A DNA stretch of 64,000 nucleotides. Source: Pristionchus mayeri. Its lineage: Eukaryota > Nematoda > Chromadorea > Rhabditida > Neodiplogasteridae. Each line of letters starts with the position of its first letter. Position 1 is the stretch's first letter. Under the pieces are notes generated by a model that was not told the DNA's origin, ran no database searches, and was given only the letters and a program-made list of their open reading frames with translations. This document shows, piece by piece, positions 1-12,640 of the stretch. A program made the position numbers and the translations under genes. The stretch is from positions 23,381,087-23,445,086 of the forward strand of contig BTRK01000001.1 in the NCBI GenBank assembly GCA_036245805.1, written 5' to 3'.

Positions 1-536
1 GATATCCGTCTTGTTTACCCCCTCTCGCGGCTCATCCTTGAGAGGGGTGTTTACAGCCTCCCTCTCGTTGGCTCGAGCCGTTTTACAACCCTGAGCCGTT
101 TGTGAGCCGTTTTTGGCGGCTCAAGAGCATCGGCAGTCTCTCCCCTCGTCTCTCCACCCTGGCAGTCCCCCTTCCCTGCTCTCTCACATCCACACACTCT
201 CTCGACTCTCTTCCCCTGAGCCGTTTGTGAGCCGTCCGAAACGGCTCACACATGGCTCAAGGCTCATCTATGCCAGCGGGAAGGATATCCTCTCTATCCT
301 TTCCTGACCCTTTCTCGCTCTCTAAAAGACGACCCGTTGAGCCATTTTCGCCACCCTACTTCCCATCACAGGAGGACTATTGATCACACACTTCTTTACC
401 ACATATTCATAGTATATTTTTGTTTTAAATATTTCGCACTGTTGACATTCTTTGCTTGCACGAATTGGTATACAGAGGTAAACATTCAACTAAAATTGCA
501 TTCTTTTTTACACACTGTGTAAGAATACGTATACAG
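1..536. other. Left flank with GAGCCG/CGGCTC repeats, no gene seen
   Basis: No coding exon is convincing here. Between 75 and 275 the hexamer GAGCCG occurs five times (75, 93, 104, 218, 229) and its complement CGGCTC at least twice (117, 242). The string TGAGCCGTTTGTGAGCCGT is present twice, about 125 bases apart. The copies are in both orientations and could form small hairpins, so this may be the remnant of a short inverted-repeat element. The remainder is pyrimidine-rich and then AT-rich sequence leading to the BTB gene. The short ORFs here have no recognisable protein features. Confidence 0.4.
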
Positions 537-1537
537 ATGGCGTCAGTGCACCTCATCCCTCGACACTTCGCTCCCCAGATCCTCCTCATTGAGAACACTC
601 GAGTTTTCGTTAGCAATCAAGTACGATTTTCGATTTGGAGTGTATATGTATTAATACTAATAATTAAGGTTTTTTCAGTTGTTGGCGATGCGTTCTCCCT
701 TCTTCAACTCCCTATTCTATGGAGAATATAAGGAGAGAGAGAAGGAAGAAATTGAGCTGAAGGATGTTAAGCTAGAGGTGAGAGTTTCACACTGATATAA
801 CAATTATATTTATAAATAAATAAATAAAGTTTAGATAAACAAAATAACACTTTGATTAAGGAGTTCCTCGATCTGCTCGATTTCGTCTACGAATTCGAAC
901 AAGCCCAATTTATAGGTGACCCTTTGATTAATACTCTTCAAAAATGATTGGACAGCTTTTCTCGCTAAAATACTTTATGAATAGGAGACATTTTCAGATT
1001 CCAACGTATCTCACATTCTGAAGCTGGCCGATCGATTCTCTCTAACGGTTCGTTAAAATACACTCATTTAATGCAAAATCGATAATGAGCACCTTCTTGA
1101 GCACTAATTCAAACTTATCAAAATTACTATTTACCTAAACTTATATTGGAATTGCAGTATATGTTCGACAACGCACAGCAGTTCCTCAAACGTGAATCTC
1201 GCCTGGATGCAAGTAAGAAGATCCTCCTTGCGGAGACCTATAGAATGCAATCCACTATGGTATGTTTATATTCACCTGTTCCAAACATCGCCAACTTCTT
1301 CGAGCAAAAGACTCCGTTATAAAAACAGTGCAGTTTAATACTTGGAATATTGAGGACTACGTAGTATTCGGCCTCTGTCAGGAAGAGATAGAGGAGTTGA
1401 AGGAGAAGGAGGAATACGCCGGATACTCCGATGCAACGAAAGCGTGCATCGAAGCACGCCTCACGTATTTTCATAATGCGCCAACGCCCCCTCCTCGTTT
1501 GTCCCCCTCTTATGGACTATCTTCAGATAGTGAATAG
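537..1537 (+). CDS. BTB/POZ-domain protein, small nematode type
   Basis: Six exons splice in phase to about 200 residues: 537-620, 679-777, 861-915, one near 1000-1048, one near 1158-1259, and a last exon ending at 1537. The N-terminal half reads as a BTB fold: a strand containing IENTRVFVSNQ, then LLAMRSPFFNSLFYGEY, then the helix EFLDLLDFVYEFE, then HILKLADRFSLTYMFDNAQQFL. This is the typical order in nematode BTB and BATH-type proteins, which often act as Cullin-3 substrate adaptors. No MATH domain is visible upstream, so this is a BTB-only form. The C-terminus is short, acidic and proline-rich and ends SSDSE. The start ATG directly follows ATACAG, a plausible trans-splice acceptor. It lies opposite and downstream of the visible POLRMT exons and could be nested in one of that gene's introns. 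The family call is firm; the specific orthologue is unknown. Confidence 0.8.
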
Positions 1538-1587
1538 GAGATTCATTTTTTTAATGAATTTTGTAAATAGCCTCACAATTAATAATT

Positions 1588-1593
1588 AATAAA
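1588..1593 (+). terminator. Candidate polyadenylation signal of the BTB gene
   Basis: AATAAA lies 51 bases after the BTB stop codon, in AT-rich DNA. The position is right for a nematode 3' end signal. Only the motif is seen; use is inferred. Confidence 0.5.
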
Positions 1594-1634
1594 TATGTAA
1601 TAGTTGAAAGCGCATCTTTGTCCCCGTCCCTCAC

Positions 1635-4600
1635 CTCTCTCCCTCCTCCTCCATCCCTTCCAAGTGCTGCATAGTGCTGCAGTCCATTGCACGATCCGTC
1701 CTGGTGGATGGGCAGATGACTGCAATTATTCCCTCCCCCCGTCTCCCTCCCCTCTCCACTCACCTCACGAACAATTCGGGATTGTCACTCCTCAGTGCAT
1801 CTCTCACTTCAATGCATGCAGCCAGAGTCTGCCATGGGTCTTCCGATTCCATCCACCATCTCTCTCCTGAGAGATCACAGCTCACTTCCCTTCTTCCTCC
1901 TCTCCTTACCATCGAGTGGTCTATCTGCACTGTCTATCATTTTCTGTACACTCTCTTCTGCCACTTTCATTCTCTCCTCTATCGAATCTCTCTTCATCTT
2001 CCCCGTCAGATTGATGCAATGTAGTTTGAGCCACGAGAGACCGCGAGCTCCCACCACCTTCCCTTCAATGAAGGAATGAGGGCCATCTAAAGGAATGCCT
2101 CCAAGTGATTCTCACCCCTTGCAAACTTGAGTATGCTCCTATTCACGTCGTCTCCCATGTGATTGAGGAGGGGCGAGATGGGATAGACTCTCCCTCGGAA
2201 GTCCATGTTGTGAGGGAAGAAGAGAGTAGAGGACGAGAAGTACTCTGCCAGCACCAGTCGATACAACATCCAGTACCACAGCCCGTTCAGCTCATTCCTG
2301 CAGGGAATACGGTATTCATCGATCGATGGCTCAGCATACCGTACCTCTCCTTGATTGCGCCTTCCTTCAGTCGATAGAATTCTCTCCATTTCTCCTTGTC
2401 TTCACTGTCTCCGACCACTTTTACTGGATCAGGGATGGAGATGGTGTCCCCTCTGCAATCTCTTCCTCCCCCTCCCCTTACCCTCTCTCAACCTGCTGGG
2501 AATGGTGAGATTGGCCAGCATCTCCTTCTTCTCGGGGTCATCTGCCATCACGAACAACTGCAAGCAACCCATTCATCCTCATCACAACCACCAGTGAGTA
2601 CCTCTTTGAGCACGTTGAGTACCGGTCTGTTGATAGTCCAGCCAACGGAACCGAGGCAATTAAGAGCATCGAACACTGGTCTTCCCTGATCCCTCAAGAA
2701 GACCTTCCCTCCCCTCCCTCTCTTTCTCCTCTCTTTCTCCTCACTTCTTGTTCTTCAATCGACTCCTCATCTCGTAGCTCATATCAGCACGAGGAAACTC
2801 GGGAAGATCTCTGCAAGCTCATTTCTTCTCTCTACTCTCAATTGCACGCCTCACTTTGAGTAGTGATATCTTGGGGGGGGGAGGAGGGGAGGGGGCAGAA
2901 AGTGCTTACCTGATCACGGGTGCGTTCTGTGTAGTGTAGAGTGGTCCAGCCATTCCCCGATCCAGCCATGGTCGAGGGGGAACTTCCATTGGGAGTTGCC
3001 ATGAGGGGAAGATCAGATTACGAAATTGGTGTTGAGAAAGAAGACGAACGAGAGAAGAAGAGACCGAGAGCATCTTAGTTGCTGTGATTCGACCCTGAAG
3101 AGAGGAGTGAAGAAGAGGGAGGAGAGGGAGGAGAGGGAGGAGAGGGAGGAGAGGGAAGGAGAGGGAAGGAGAGGGGAGGAGAGGGAAGGAGAGGGAAGGA
3201 GAGGGAAGGAGAGGGAAGGAGAGTCATAGGTGGGCACCATCGAAGCCAGCTGTGAAACACACTCGGTTTTCGGATTGGACACCCACGGTTTTTATAAAAT
3301 TTTGTCACAAAAACGATAATTTACGATCACCCCCCCCCCCTTTTGACCCTAAACACCCCCGGTTTTCGATTTCCAGCTTCAACCCCCGCTCACCTATGAG
3401 GAGAGTACCATACCTCTTCGTTGATCAATGACTCCACCTCTGCCACAGTGACATTGGTAGTGGAGAAGGCGGGAGTCTTCACTCCTACAATGCATCATCC
3501 CATCCATCCTTCCCTTCTTCTCTTTCTCACCCGTGGGTCCACTGGGGAATTTGCATGCCTCGAGGACGACGTCCATGAAGAAGTCACCGAAGACACGCAT
3601 CGACTCAGTGTCGAAGGTGTGGAGGGGAGTCTGAAGGAGGAGACTCCTTCCCCTTCTCTCTCTCTCTCTCTTCACTCACATCGAATTGGGGGTCCATTCC
3701 TCTCTTGGTGGCACATTCATTCCACCATTCTCTGTGGGAATGGACGCGCGAGATGGAAGAGTCAGTGAAGAAGCGAGAATACTCGCAGAAGATCGATGAC
3801 ATCAGCTTAAACTACTTTTAAGAAACAACTTTTCATGTATGGTGGAGTGTAATCGGATGTTATTTAATCTCTTAGGAATGAGTGGTCATTCCTACCTCAT
3901 CATCATTTATTCGATGGGCGTTGATGAATGCGTAGTGGGAGAGGGCGAGTACTGGAAGGGCGAGACTCTTCTGGAAGGAAGGCAACGACAGCACTGACTG
4001 CAATCACTACCATAACGTTCTTGAATTACAAACGACCACGAGTATCAACCCCCATTTCGCATGTTTGCATCTGTCGAATGAGTAATCGATGCAAATTTAG
4101 AACACATTAAAACAAATTTTTGTGTGCTTGATTTATCGTCCTTAATGTTGTCATTACCACCACAAAAGGGCTGGTAACCAGTGGTTGCCCATTCTCTCGT
4201 GATCTCTACCGATCACTAGCTAGTCTGACTCCAATAGAGGGAAGAGGGTCAATTGAGTACCTGTCCCTGTCCGAGAGCAGACAAGACTGCATTGTGCAGT
4301 CCCTCTGCAGCACTCCCCACATCCAGACTGGCCATCAGAGCACGGACTGAAATATAGGAGGAGAGAGAGGAAGGGAAGGACTAACTTGAGACCTCATCCA
4401 AAAACTCTTTCGATTTATTGCAATCAATGGAGTCTCGATACAGTAGCCACTCTCAGTTTTTAAAAGTTGAGAACGAAATAAACTGACTGTGATATTGTCC
4501 GGTTTTAGTCAATTTACTCTTGATGGTCCTCTCTATTTCTTTCTTCCATTCCCAGCTTTCAATCAATTCTTCCGCACAACACAATGAAGTATTCTTTTTC

Positions 4601-5992
4601 AAGAATACGTTAGGAACCTACAATTGAATTGAATAAAAATAAAGGTATGAATAAATTATTCAGTTGAGTATTCGATTTACTGATTCCATGATTCTCGAGA
4701 ATGATCATTAAATAGAAAGAAGGTTGACCTCCAACCACGGCTTGCTGTCTCTCTTCATCTGGCTATCGAATCTTCTTTTCAATTCAACCTGAGTTCACTT
4801 ATCTTATTCCACCTGACACATTTCTTACCTCGTCCAATGTCACGACTGCGTATGGATTCCCCAAATATTCAGTGATCGACAACGGAGTTCTCAATCCATC
4901 CACCAGTGACAACTTCTAAAATTACAAAAAATATAGATGATCAGAATAATAAAAAATGTAAGTGACGCCTGCACAGACAGAATAGAAATACTTGACTTGG
5001 TGTCAAACCCAGTCATAATATTGAGTCCAGAGATAGGATCCTTTCTCACCTTATCGTATTCGTCGCCACTCCTTTCTTTTCTCTCTTCCAGTATCACCCA
5101 ATCGGCTACTCGATTAATCACTCTGGCCTTCTCACATTCATTCATGATGATCCGGCTATTTTCCAAATCAATTCTCTTTATCTGAAATTCAATATATATC
5201 TACCTAATGGTAAGTAAATAACTGTAAACTGACCAATCTGCGAAGTCTTGGTCTCGCTTCTTCCAATATCTCATCGATAGATGCGTCTCCAATCGAGTGG
5301 AGACTATCCCATAGGAGGATGAGGGATAGTTTGGTGCCCTGCATTCTTCTCTCTTCCTCAATCCCTCCTCCCTTTCTCACTTCTCCTATCTCTCTATTCC
5401 TGAGGGAGGTGGCTAGATTGGCCAGTCCATTGGCTGCAGTCCTCGCTTTCAGTGATTGATCTGCTCCCTCTCTCCCGATGATCCGTGACGAGACCAGCAG
5501 ACACAGTGATAGTAACTGAGTGCATCCATTCACCCTTGCTCCCCTTCCACTTCCCTCACCATATCTACATCGCACCCCTTATCCTTCTCCTCTTTTATCA
5601 AATTCGAATCCACTCTTGATCGACTAGTTGCTTCGGCCAAAGACACAATACCACTCACATCTTCCTTCATCGCGAATCTCAAATGGAGCTCTCTCCCTAC
5701 CATTCTCACCTTCCATACCTCATCAATTGAGCATGAGATCCTCTCCTCTCTTGTAGTACATTGTACCTCGTGCCATCCTCTTTCAGTTCCTTCTCTAATC
5801 TCTCTAGTGCACTTTCCTCCCATCCTGTAAGAGTCGTCAATTTCGCTCAGGCGCTTTCTTCAGCTTACGTTTAATCTTTTTCTCCTTCACTCCTTTGTCA
5901 TTCTTAATTCTCTTTTTCCTTTCATTCGGGGCAGCAGCCACTGCAGATGCTGCTCCACGCCGAGATATGCTTCTCGACAAATGGCTAAGCAT
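1635..5992 (-). CDS. rpom-1: Mitochondrial DNA-directed RNA polymerase (POLRMT), 3' part missing from window
   Basis: This is a single-subunit T7-like polymerase that transcribes mitochondrial DNA. The start at 5992 gives a basic, Ser/Ala-rich N-terminus ([16 protein letters not shown]), fitting a mitochondrial presequence. Exons around 2960-2890 give PMEVPPRPW. Later exons give [23 protein letters not shown] (two blocks), then [17 protein letters not shown], then [15 protein letters not shown], then [11 protein letters not shown], then the motif-A exon [20 protein letters not shown] at 1719-1635. All are diagnostic of POLRMT, and the motif A aspartate is present. Most introns are about 40-50 bases. 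The motif-A exon ends at a good donor (GAGAG|gtgag), but motifs B and C and the thumb are not found in 1-1634 on this strand. The remaining exons must lie left of the window, with the BTB gene nested between, or the gene is broken. The symbol follows the C. elegans orthologue. Confidence 0.85.
3112..3224. repeat. GGAGAGGGA minisatellite in a POLRMT intron
   Basis: About 110 bases are made of close copies of GGAGAGGGA and GGAGAGGGGA on the + strand. The tract lies between POLRMT exons and explains the low-complexity ORFs on both strands (Glu/Arg-rich on +, Pro/Ser/Leu-rich on -), which are not genes. Confidence 0.85.
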
Positions 5993-6545
5993 CCACTCTG
6001 CCAATTTAATTATGCATCATCTGTCTTTAAACTGAAACAAGTTGTCACACGATGTACGATGTCCGCCTCTCTCCATTACATAGCTACACTCCAATACATA
6101 TCTCATCATTTTCAAGAACTACTAAAAATGAGTAAATTTTATTTTTTTCGAGTTTAAAAACATGTACGAGCGAGTTCGCATGCTGTGTATGTCAAAGCTA
6201 ATTATAGAGCTTTTATTAATGCTTCAAAAGCATTATAGAGAATTAATGTTCAACCTGACAAAATGTGGACAAAAGAGGATTAGCTAGTAAACGAGAACAA
6301 GATGAGATACACAGTAGTAGTGTAGTGATTAAAGGTCAGAGAACAAGCAAATAACACAGTACATACTCTATAGACTATAGAAAGAGACAATTAACAAGTA
6401 AATTTCACAGGACCGGTAACAAGAAAACCAGATAATAATCGGGAAACAAGTCTAATACACTGTACACTGTGTCAAGGAAGGCATAAATAATGTGAGATCT
6501 TGTAAGACCAAAGTACACTCTAAAAAACAACGTTCTAAGAAGAAC
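5993..6545. other. Intergenic, POLRMT start to DIS3L2 stop
   Basis: AT-rich sequence between the POLRMT start codon and the DIS3L2 stop codon, both genes on the - strand. It should hold the 3' UTR of DIS3L2 and the POLRMT promoter or trans-splice site. No other gene or repeat is seen. Confidence 0.6.
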
Positions 6546-9500
6546 TTAGAGGATCTCCGTGAGATCATGTAGAGTCTTCGTCTCACTGGTAGGGCACATC
6601 TTGACAACAGTCTGAAAACACACAGGGTTCATATCATAAGGCAAAAAAGAAATAATAAATTTCGATTACCATATACTTTGTAGGCTCAGGAAGAGCAGAT
6701 AGCACAACATCAACAACAGAGCAAATTTGGATCTTCTGCTCGACTCCCGCTCCTGGCTTTCCACATGAAGGATTCCAGAAAAGAGTGAGTGCGGGGCAAG
6801 GAGTCTCCACGAAATGAGGGTCTCGAGCCATATCCAAGCGCTGTCAAGTAATTGTGTAATCGCTTCATAAAAAAAACTACACTCACATTGACGTACACTC
6901 GAGTGACAACTCCGTACTTGAGAACCAGGACGTCAAATGACTGATCCAACACATTTATGACCACCGCCTTCTCCACCAGAGGGCCAGCCTGCTTCACAAA
7001 TAGGCCGAAGAATGTCTCAGAAGACTTGTCCGATACAGCCTTTGCCTAAAAAGGTGTTGGAAGCGAAAAAAGGAAAAGTTCCTACAGTATTCTTTCGAAG
7101 ATTGCAGTGCTCAGCGAGCTTCTGAATCTCATTGGGAGTCAATGCAGTTGCAGGCGCATATCCACAAGCGGCGGCCAACAGGCGATGTACCATTACATCC
7201 GGGTATCGACGGATAGGTGACGTGAAGTGAGTGTAACTAAACATTTTAAGCATATATTACTTAAAGGAATGAACGCTTACAATGGTACATTGAGAGCATA
7301 GTGATGATACGCCTCTTTGGACTTGACAGTTCCAGTGCAGAAATAGCGAGCAAGTTGCATTGGCTTCATCATGAACGACGAGAGGACCTGATAGAATAAA
7401 ATATCGTGCAAAATTAAAACTAGCCAACCTGGTTGACTGCAGTTTGTACTGCCTCATTCCCTTCGAACTTTCTCAGGGAGGAGGAGAGTAGACCGGAAGA
7501 CGATGCATCCAGGGGAAATCCAATCTTCTCGCACATCTCCAGAATTTCACGCATGACCTATCAAAATAATTTATAAGCTCCGAGAAAACATTGCAACCAT
7601 AAAAAGATGATATATCGACGTGCAAAACAACTAACCTTCTGCTTGGGGGGAGGATGGCAACGAAGAACGGAGATGGCAGGGAATGAGTCCTCTATTCGCT
7701 TTGCTACAGCCATGTTTGCAAGAAGCATAAACTCCTCCACCAATGAGTTAGAGTCTTTCCTCTGAAGTAAATCTTATAATACAATTAATATCATTGCAAG
7801 TATACCTCGTAAATAGTCACTCCGAATGGGAGTTTGGTGTCGTCATCGAGAGCAAACTTCAGCTTCGGCTGGTCAAGTCTCAGTGATCCATTTGCCTCTC
7901 GTCTCTTTCTCAGGTGCATTGCAACTTCGTGCAAAGTGAGAACCTTGGTCTTCACATCGACAGGAGTTCGTCCTGAGAATAAAGAAAGTTGCAAGAATAC
8001 TTGCTTAAAATCGTTTGAAACGCACCATTGGTTATCTCAGGAAGTTCCTCCGTTGAGAACTCCTTCTCGGGATGTTCGATCATATCCTGAAAAAAACGAA
8101 GAAAAATGCATGCTTTGACCACACCCAAACAAATGTTCGTAGCATTACACGATCAGATAAGATTTTGATCATTTGAGAGCGACCATGCATTTCAGAATCT
8201 GGTCTTATATTATTAGTGTAAGCATATCCAGAGAATTCGAATTAACCGCTTACATTCGAATTATATTTTAACAATGCTATTCATTTGATTTCACAGATTT
8301 ACTAAGCGCTGTCGCACTATTACTATCGACAGCGATATATTGTTAGAAAATGGCACTGGAGACTCTCTCAGACCTTTTACTAGAGCATCATTTCGTGATA
8401 GAGAAACCATAGCCCCCTAAACCTTGAAAGATTTACCTGTGCATGCTCGTAGCTCAGCTTCACGCAAGATTTGATAACTGTTCTTCCGAACCACTCATCC
8501 TTGACATTTCCTTCGCGATCCATTTTCCAGATGACAGAGAAAGCCAATCGATCGACTCCGGGATTCAGAGAGCAGAGCTCCTCACACAAGATTCTCGGCA
8601 ACATGGGAATCACCTTAAAACGTCATTCATAAGAAGCAATACAAATTATTGGACTTACCTTATGCACGAGGTAGACACTAGTGGCCCTATGTGAAGCCCA
8701 GTTGTCCAATTCGTTACCCTCCATAACGAAATGAGCGACATCAGCGATATGCACGCCCATCTACAATTTGTACCTTACTATGACGCAGTTCATCAAACAA
8801 TAATACCTCCCATCCAGGAGTTCCCTTTCCATCGATATCATCACACGGATCGATAGAAAGTGCGTCATCGAGATCACGGGCAGTCATGGGGTCGATAGTG
8901 AATATCGTAGTCTCTCTCAAATCGCGTCGATATTTGAATTCCTGGAAAAAGTTCTCGACTGTAGGTACCAGTATTCATGAATGACCTAAATCAGGGTATA
9001 TAATTGTGTTATGTCTACCCCATTTTCCAATCGAGTCAGTTTTTCATCTTTACAGCTGCAATATATTACACACAAAAGCGTTGGTAGCATTCCGCCGTAA
9101 AATAACAAGGCCTTCCCTACTCAACAAATATTTCCTGTTGCCCGTATTTCGTCATATTTCGTAAACATAATTATTATCATCTAAAAACCTTTTCGTCGAT
9201 CTGCCACTTGCTGCTCTCCGAGATTGGGAGACAATTGAGAGCTGCAGTTGAGAATTCTCTCGTATCCACACTGTTCTCTATCAGAAGGCCTTCAGTCTCT
9301 GCTTCGATATCTCCTGCTTCTCCAAGTGTTCGCTCCAGCTTGCCACGAGCGAATTGGGCTGTTGCCTGATAAAATGTAATGAGTAAATATGCGTGTATTT
9401 ATAAATTTAAAGAAAGTACTGAGCGCACCTGCCAATCCTCCATTCTTGCCACGAAGATAAATCTCTGATAGTCGTGTGGTCTCTCGAAGAATCCGATTGG

Positions 9501-12500
9501 AAGCTGATCGCTGGGGATGAGCATTCGCGGCATGCGGGAGTCGGTGGGAGAAAAGAGAGCCCAGTTGCGATTTCCATCGGCCATAACCTGAATTAGAATA
9601 TTTTCGAAATTGTAAGTTGGATACATTAACCACCTTCAGTTGGCCCATCGCAGCACGGCAATTCTTTTGCTCCGCAATAAAGACTACTTCAGCAGTCTTC
9701 TGAAGGCATATATCTGGAATTCCCCAGTCCTCATCGGGCATTTCGTGGAGGAGCCTGAACATGTTTTATGCACAGATAACTATGAATTTTTTTTACTAAT
9801 ATATGTGTTATTCACATTTACTCTATCTACTTGTAAACCATACATTTTTGCACGATAAAGCGATTTTAACATCATCTGCGGTTTATACCATGTAATTACA
9901 ATAATATTGAAAACGTACTTGACATTGTTTCGCCGACTTTGTACCTTGCCTCTGTTCTTCTGTTCGGTTCTAGGAGGGGGCGGCGGAGCTACTTCTGGAG
10001 ACTTGGATATTCCGAGACCTTCCATTTCCTTCTGAAAAAAATATTTTAATAAGTACAAGCGACAATAAAAATTAGATTGAATACAATGATAACCGCGCCC
10101 ACACACATACAGACCTGTAGTTCATCACACGAATGCTCTCCTTCGATCGACGCACATGTTACTGTCTGCTCGCTCTGAGCAGCTATGAGAAGCATTGCCT
10201 TTCTATCGTAGACTTTCTCATCACTCTGGGGAACTGCTTTATCCAATTCGGAGGCAGAGATGTCGCCAGCATGGACAAGACCATTCAGCATCTGTAAGCC
10301 AAGCATTAAAGCCGATGTCACACACATATCATGAGCAACATAGAGGTGATCAGATTGAAAACTTGAGATCATGTGAAGAAGCTGCTTACACATCGATTGA
10401 CCAACGGATACTTTAACGCAGTAAAAAAAGAAAAATGTCCGAGCGAATATACATCGATCAACCTTCCACTTCAGTTAACCAGATATACAATATTATATAT
10501 CACTCAACTTTTATATTACTGCGCAAATAAAGTGATAAAAGAGGCCAATAAATTTACCACAATTGGACAATCGAAGGGCGCTTCTTTCATAACTATTAAC
10601 TATCGTCATTTCACCTCTTATTAAGATTTATTAATATATTCTAGATAAGGCAATACATTACCTCAACATGCACGGGTTGCTCTGCCGGTGGGATAGGCGG
10701 GATAGTCATCGGCTTTCCATCGTCGTCCTTCGACATTTTGAGCTTCCCTTGTCTCCATGCGTTGTACAGCCCATCACGCACCTTATCAATAATACTTGTA
10801 ATAACTATCAGCAAAACGAAAATACTGTACAATAATCACTCACCACCCAATTCTCTCTGCTCTTGATTCGTACAACGACAACATCGCTCTGAAGAGCTCT
10901 GTTTCTATCGTGCACTCCAAGAATGAGGAGATCAGCCTGATCATCTCCGTCCGGATTATCTACATAAGACTCCTCGTAGTTACGCTGGTTAACTCGGAGA
11001 GAGCCCTGAATAGTGTGTGAGTCAATAAATTTTAATTGCACGTACCTTGATAAGTTCTCCAGATGAAAGTCCACGAGCAACAGCATCATGGCTTAAATAA
11101 GGCATGAAGAATGGCTTGCGTGTTTTCTGGTTGGAGTTCGAATGTGATGTTGTGGAATAAGAGGGGCGTGCTTGTCCTTGATGACCGAAGGTTTGATGAG
11201 GAGACATGGAGCCTCTGAATAGCAAAATAAAGTTCTAATACCAAGTGGCACGATTTCATCAGAAAATAATTTCGTCACTTACCTCTGATAGTTGTTGTTG
11301 GGATTGAATGGAGGACGAGGAAAGCCGGGTACGTTGGGGCTACGGAATCCACCTGGCCCATTGGTTGGAGGTCCTGCATACCCGAACTGTCGCGAGTTAT
11401 TTGAACTCATCACAATCGAAATTGCGCCTATATTTTCAAGTGCTTGAAACGCATAAAACACACGCCACACAACCGCCCGACAAAACTGAACTAGCGTAGC
11501 TGAATAAAACAGCACAAACTATCACAAAGTGAAATTACTGATTTTAAAAAATATATAATAGCATACCCTTGAAAATAGAACTAGATGAAGAGTTCGCTCT
11601 TCCGCGAGAAGGATCAATGGGATACATGGGTGCGAACGAAACCCAAGGAAGAATTTGATCAGGAGAATACCGACCGTTACGAGGCGAAATATCTTTTCCT
11701 GAATGCGTGTATAAATTTATAATCGTTAATTGTGGATCTAACCGAATGCACCCTCGTTTCCAGAACAGTTGAGAGTGGCTGCTGTAGCGTACGCCTCCAT
11801 GGTGGTCTTGAACAGTTCCGGACGGAATGAATTAGAGAATGGGCCCGGATCAGGTCGATGAGCTTAAACGAAAATATGAATTTACATATACTCACCGCCA
11901 GACTTACTCAATGAAGGAAAACCTGGCACTTGAGGCATGTTATCGAATGCAGTCTTCAACAAGGATTCAGGAGATATATTATTGAGTCGAAGCCTGCTCA
12001 GCTCGTTATCAGCAGGAGTGCATCCATCGCCCATCAGCTCCGTCATTGAGATCTTTCCAGTTCGGATGCCGCTCTAGTATAAATATTGTTTAATTAATTG
12101 AATCCCAAATAAAAGTACCTTGCTTCGTCTTGCTTCCGCCTTTGCTGAAATGTCTTGCAGCAATGCCAAACCCTCGGCTGAGAGCGACTTGGACGTAGAA
12201 GACGACGTAGTCTGACTAGCCTTCTTCTTGGCCCTCTCTCTGCGCTTTGAGGCCTTGTGACTCTTCTTATCTTCATCTCCCTTTGTAGACTCATCAGCCT
12301 CTCTTGTCTCCGCAATTTTCTCTTCAGATGCCTCCGATTTCTTCGAATCAGTCTTCGCAACCTTCTTACGAGGAGCTCTCTTCTTCTTCGAGATCACATC
12401 GGAACAATCACTCTTCTCAGCAGTTGAAGGTTTCGAATCCTTATTAGTACCCTCAGACTTGGATGAGGATTGCTTGTCAGTAGACGCGATAGCCTTGCTA

Positions 12501-12640
12501 ATTTTGCCTTTTCCTTTTCCTTTGACCTTCTTCTCTCCACCTTCATCAGCAGGCATCTTGAGAGCAGTAGGAACAGACTGTGGCTTGTCGATGGGAGTCT
12601 TTTCTTTAGGCGGTTCGGCCGCCATCAATTCGTCCGTCAT
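6546..12640 (-). CDS. disl-2: DIS3-like exonuclease 2 (3'-5' RNB exoribonuclease)
   Basis: This exonuclease degrades oligouridylated RNAs from the 3' end in the cytoplasm, independently of the exosome. The product starts with a long Lys/Ser/Glu-rich disordered region (12640-12119) and a Pro/Gly/Asn-rich linker (around 11400-11290). Cold-shock domains follow ([18 protein letters not shown] onward, around 11100-9300). The RNB domain carries the catalytic stretch [16 protein letters not shown] with all its aspartates (around 8910-8860), and later [20 protein letters not shown] (around 7240-7170). A C-terminal S1-like region ends HDLTEIL. There is no PIN domain, which separates DIS3L2 from DIS3. 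The start was set at MTDELMAAE because an acceptor (tgttcag) lies just upstream; an in-frame upstream extension starting MFKSTL is less likely. At least 18 short exons. It shares a divergent upstream region with the nuclear receptor gene. Confidence 0.9.

Noticed and set aside
3013..3308. Glu/Arg-rich and Pro/Ser-rich ORFs on both strands
   Set aside because: Products of the GGAGAGGGA minisatellite in a POLRMT intron.
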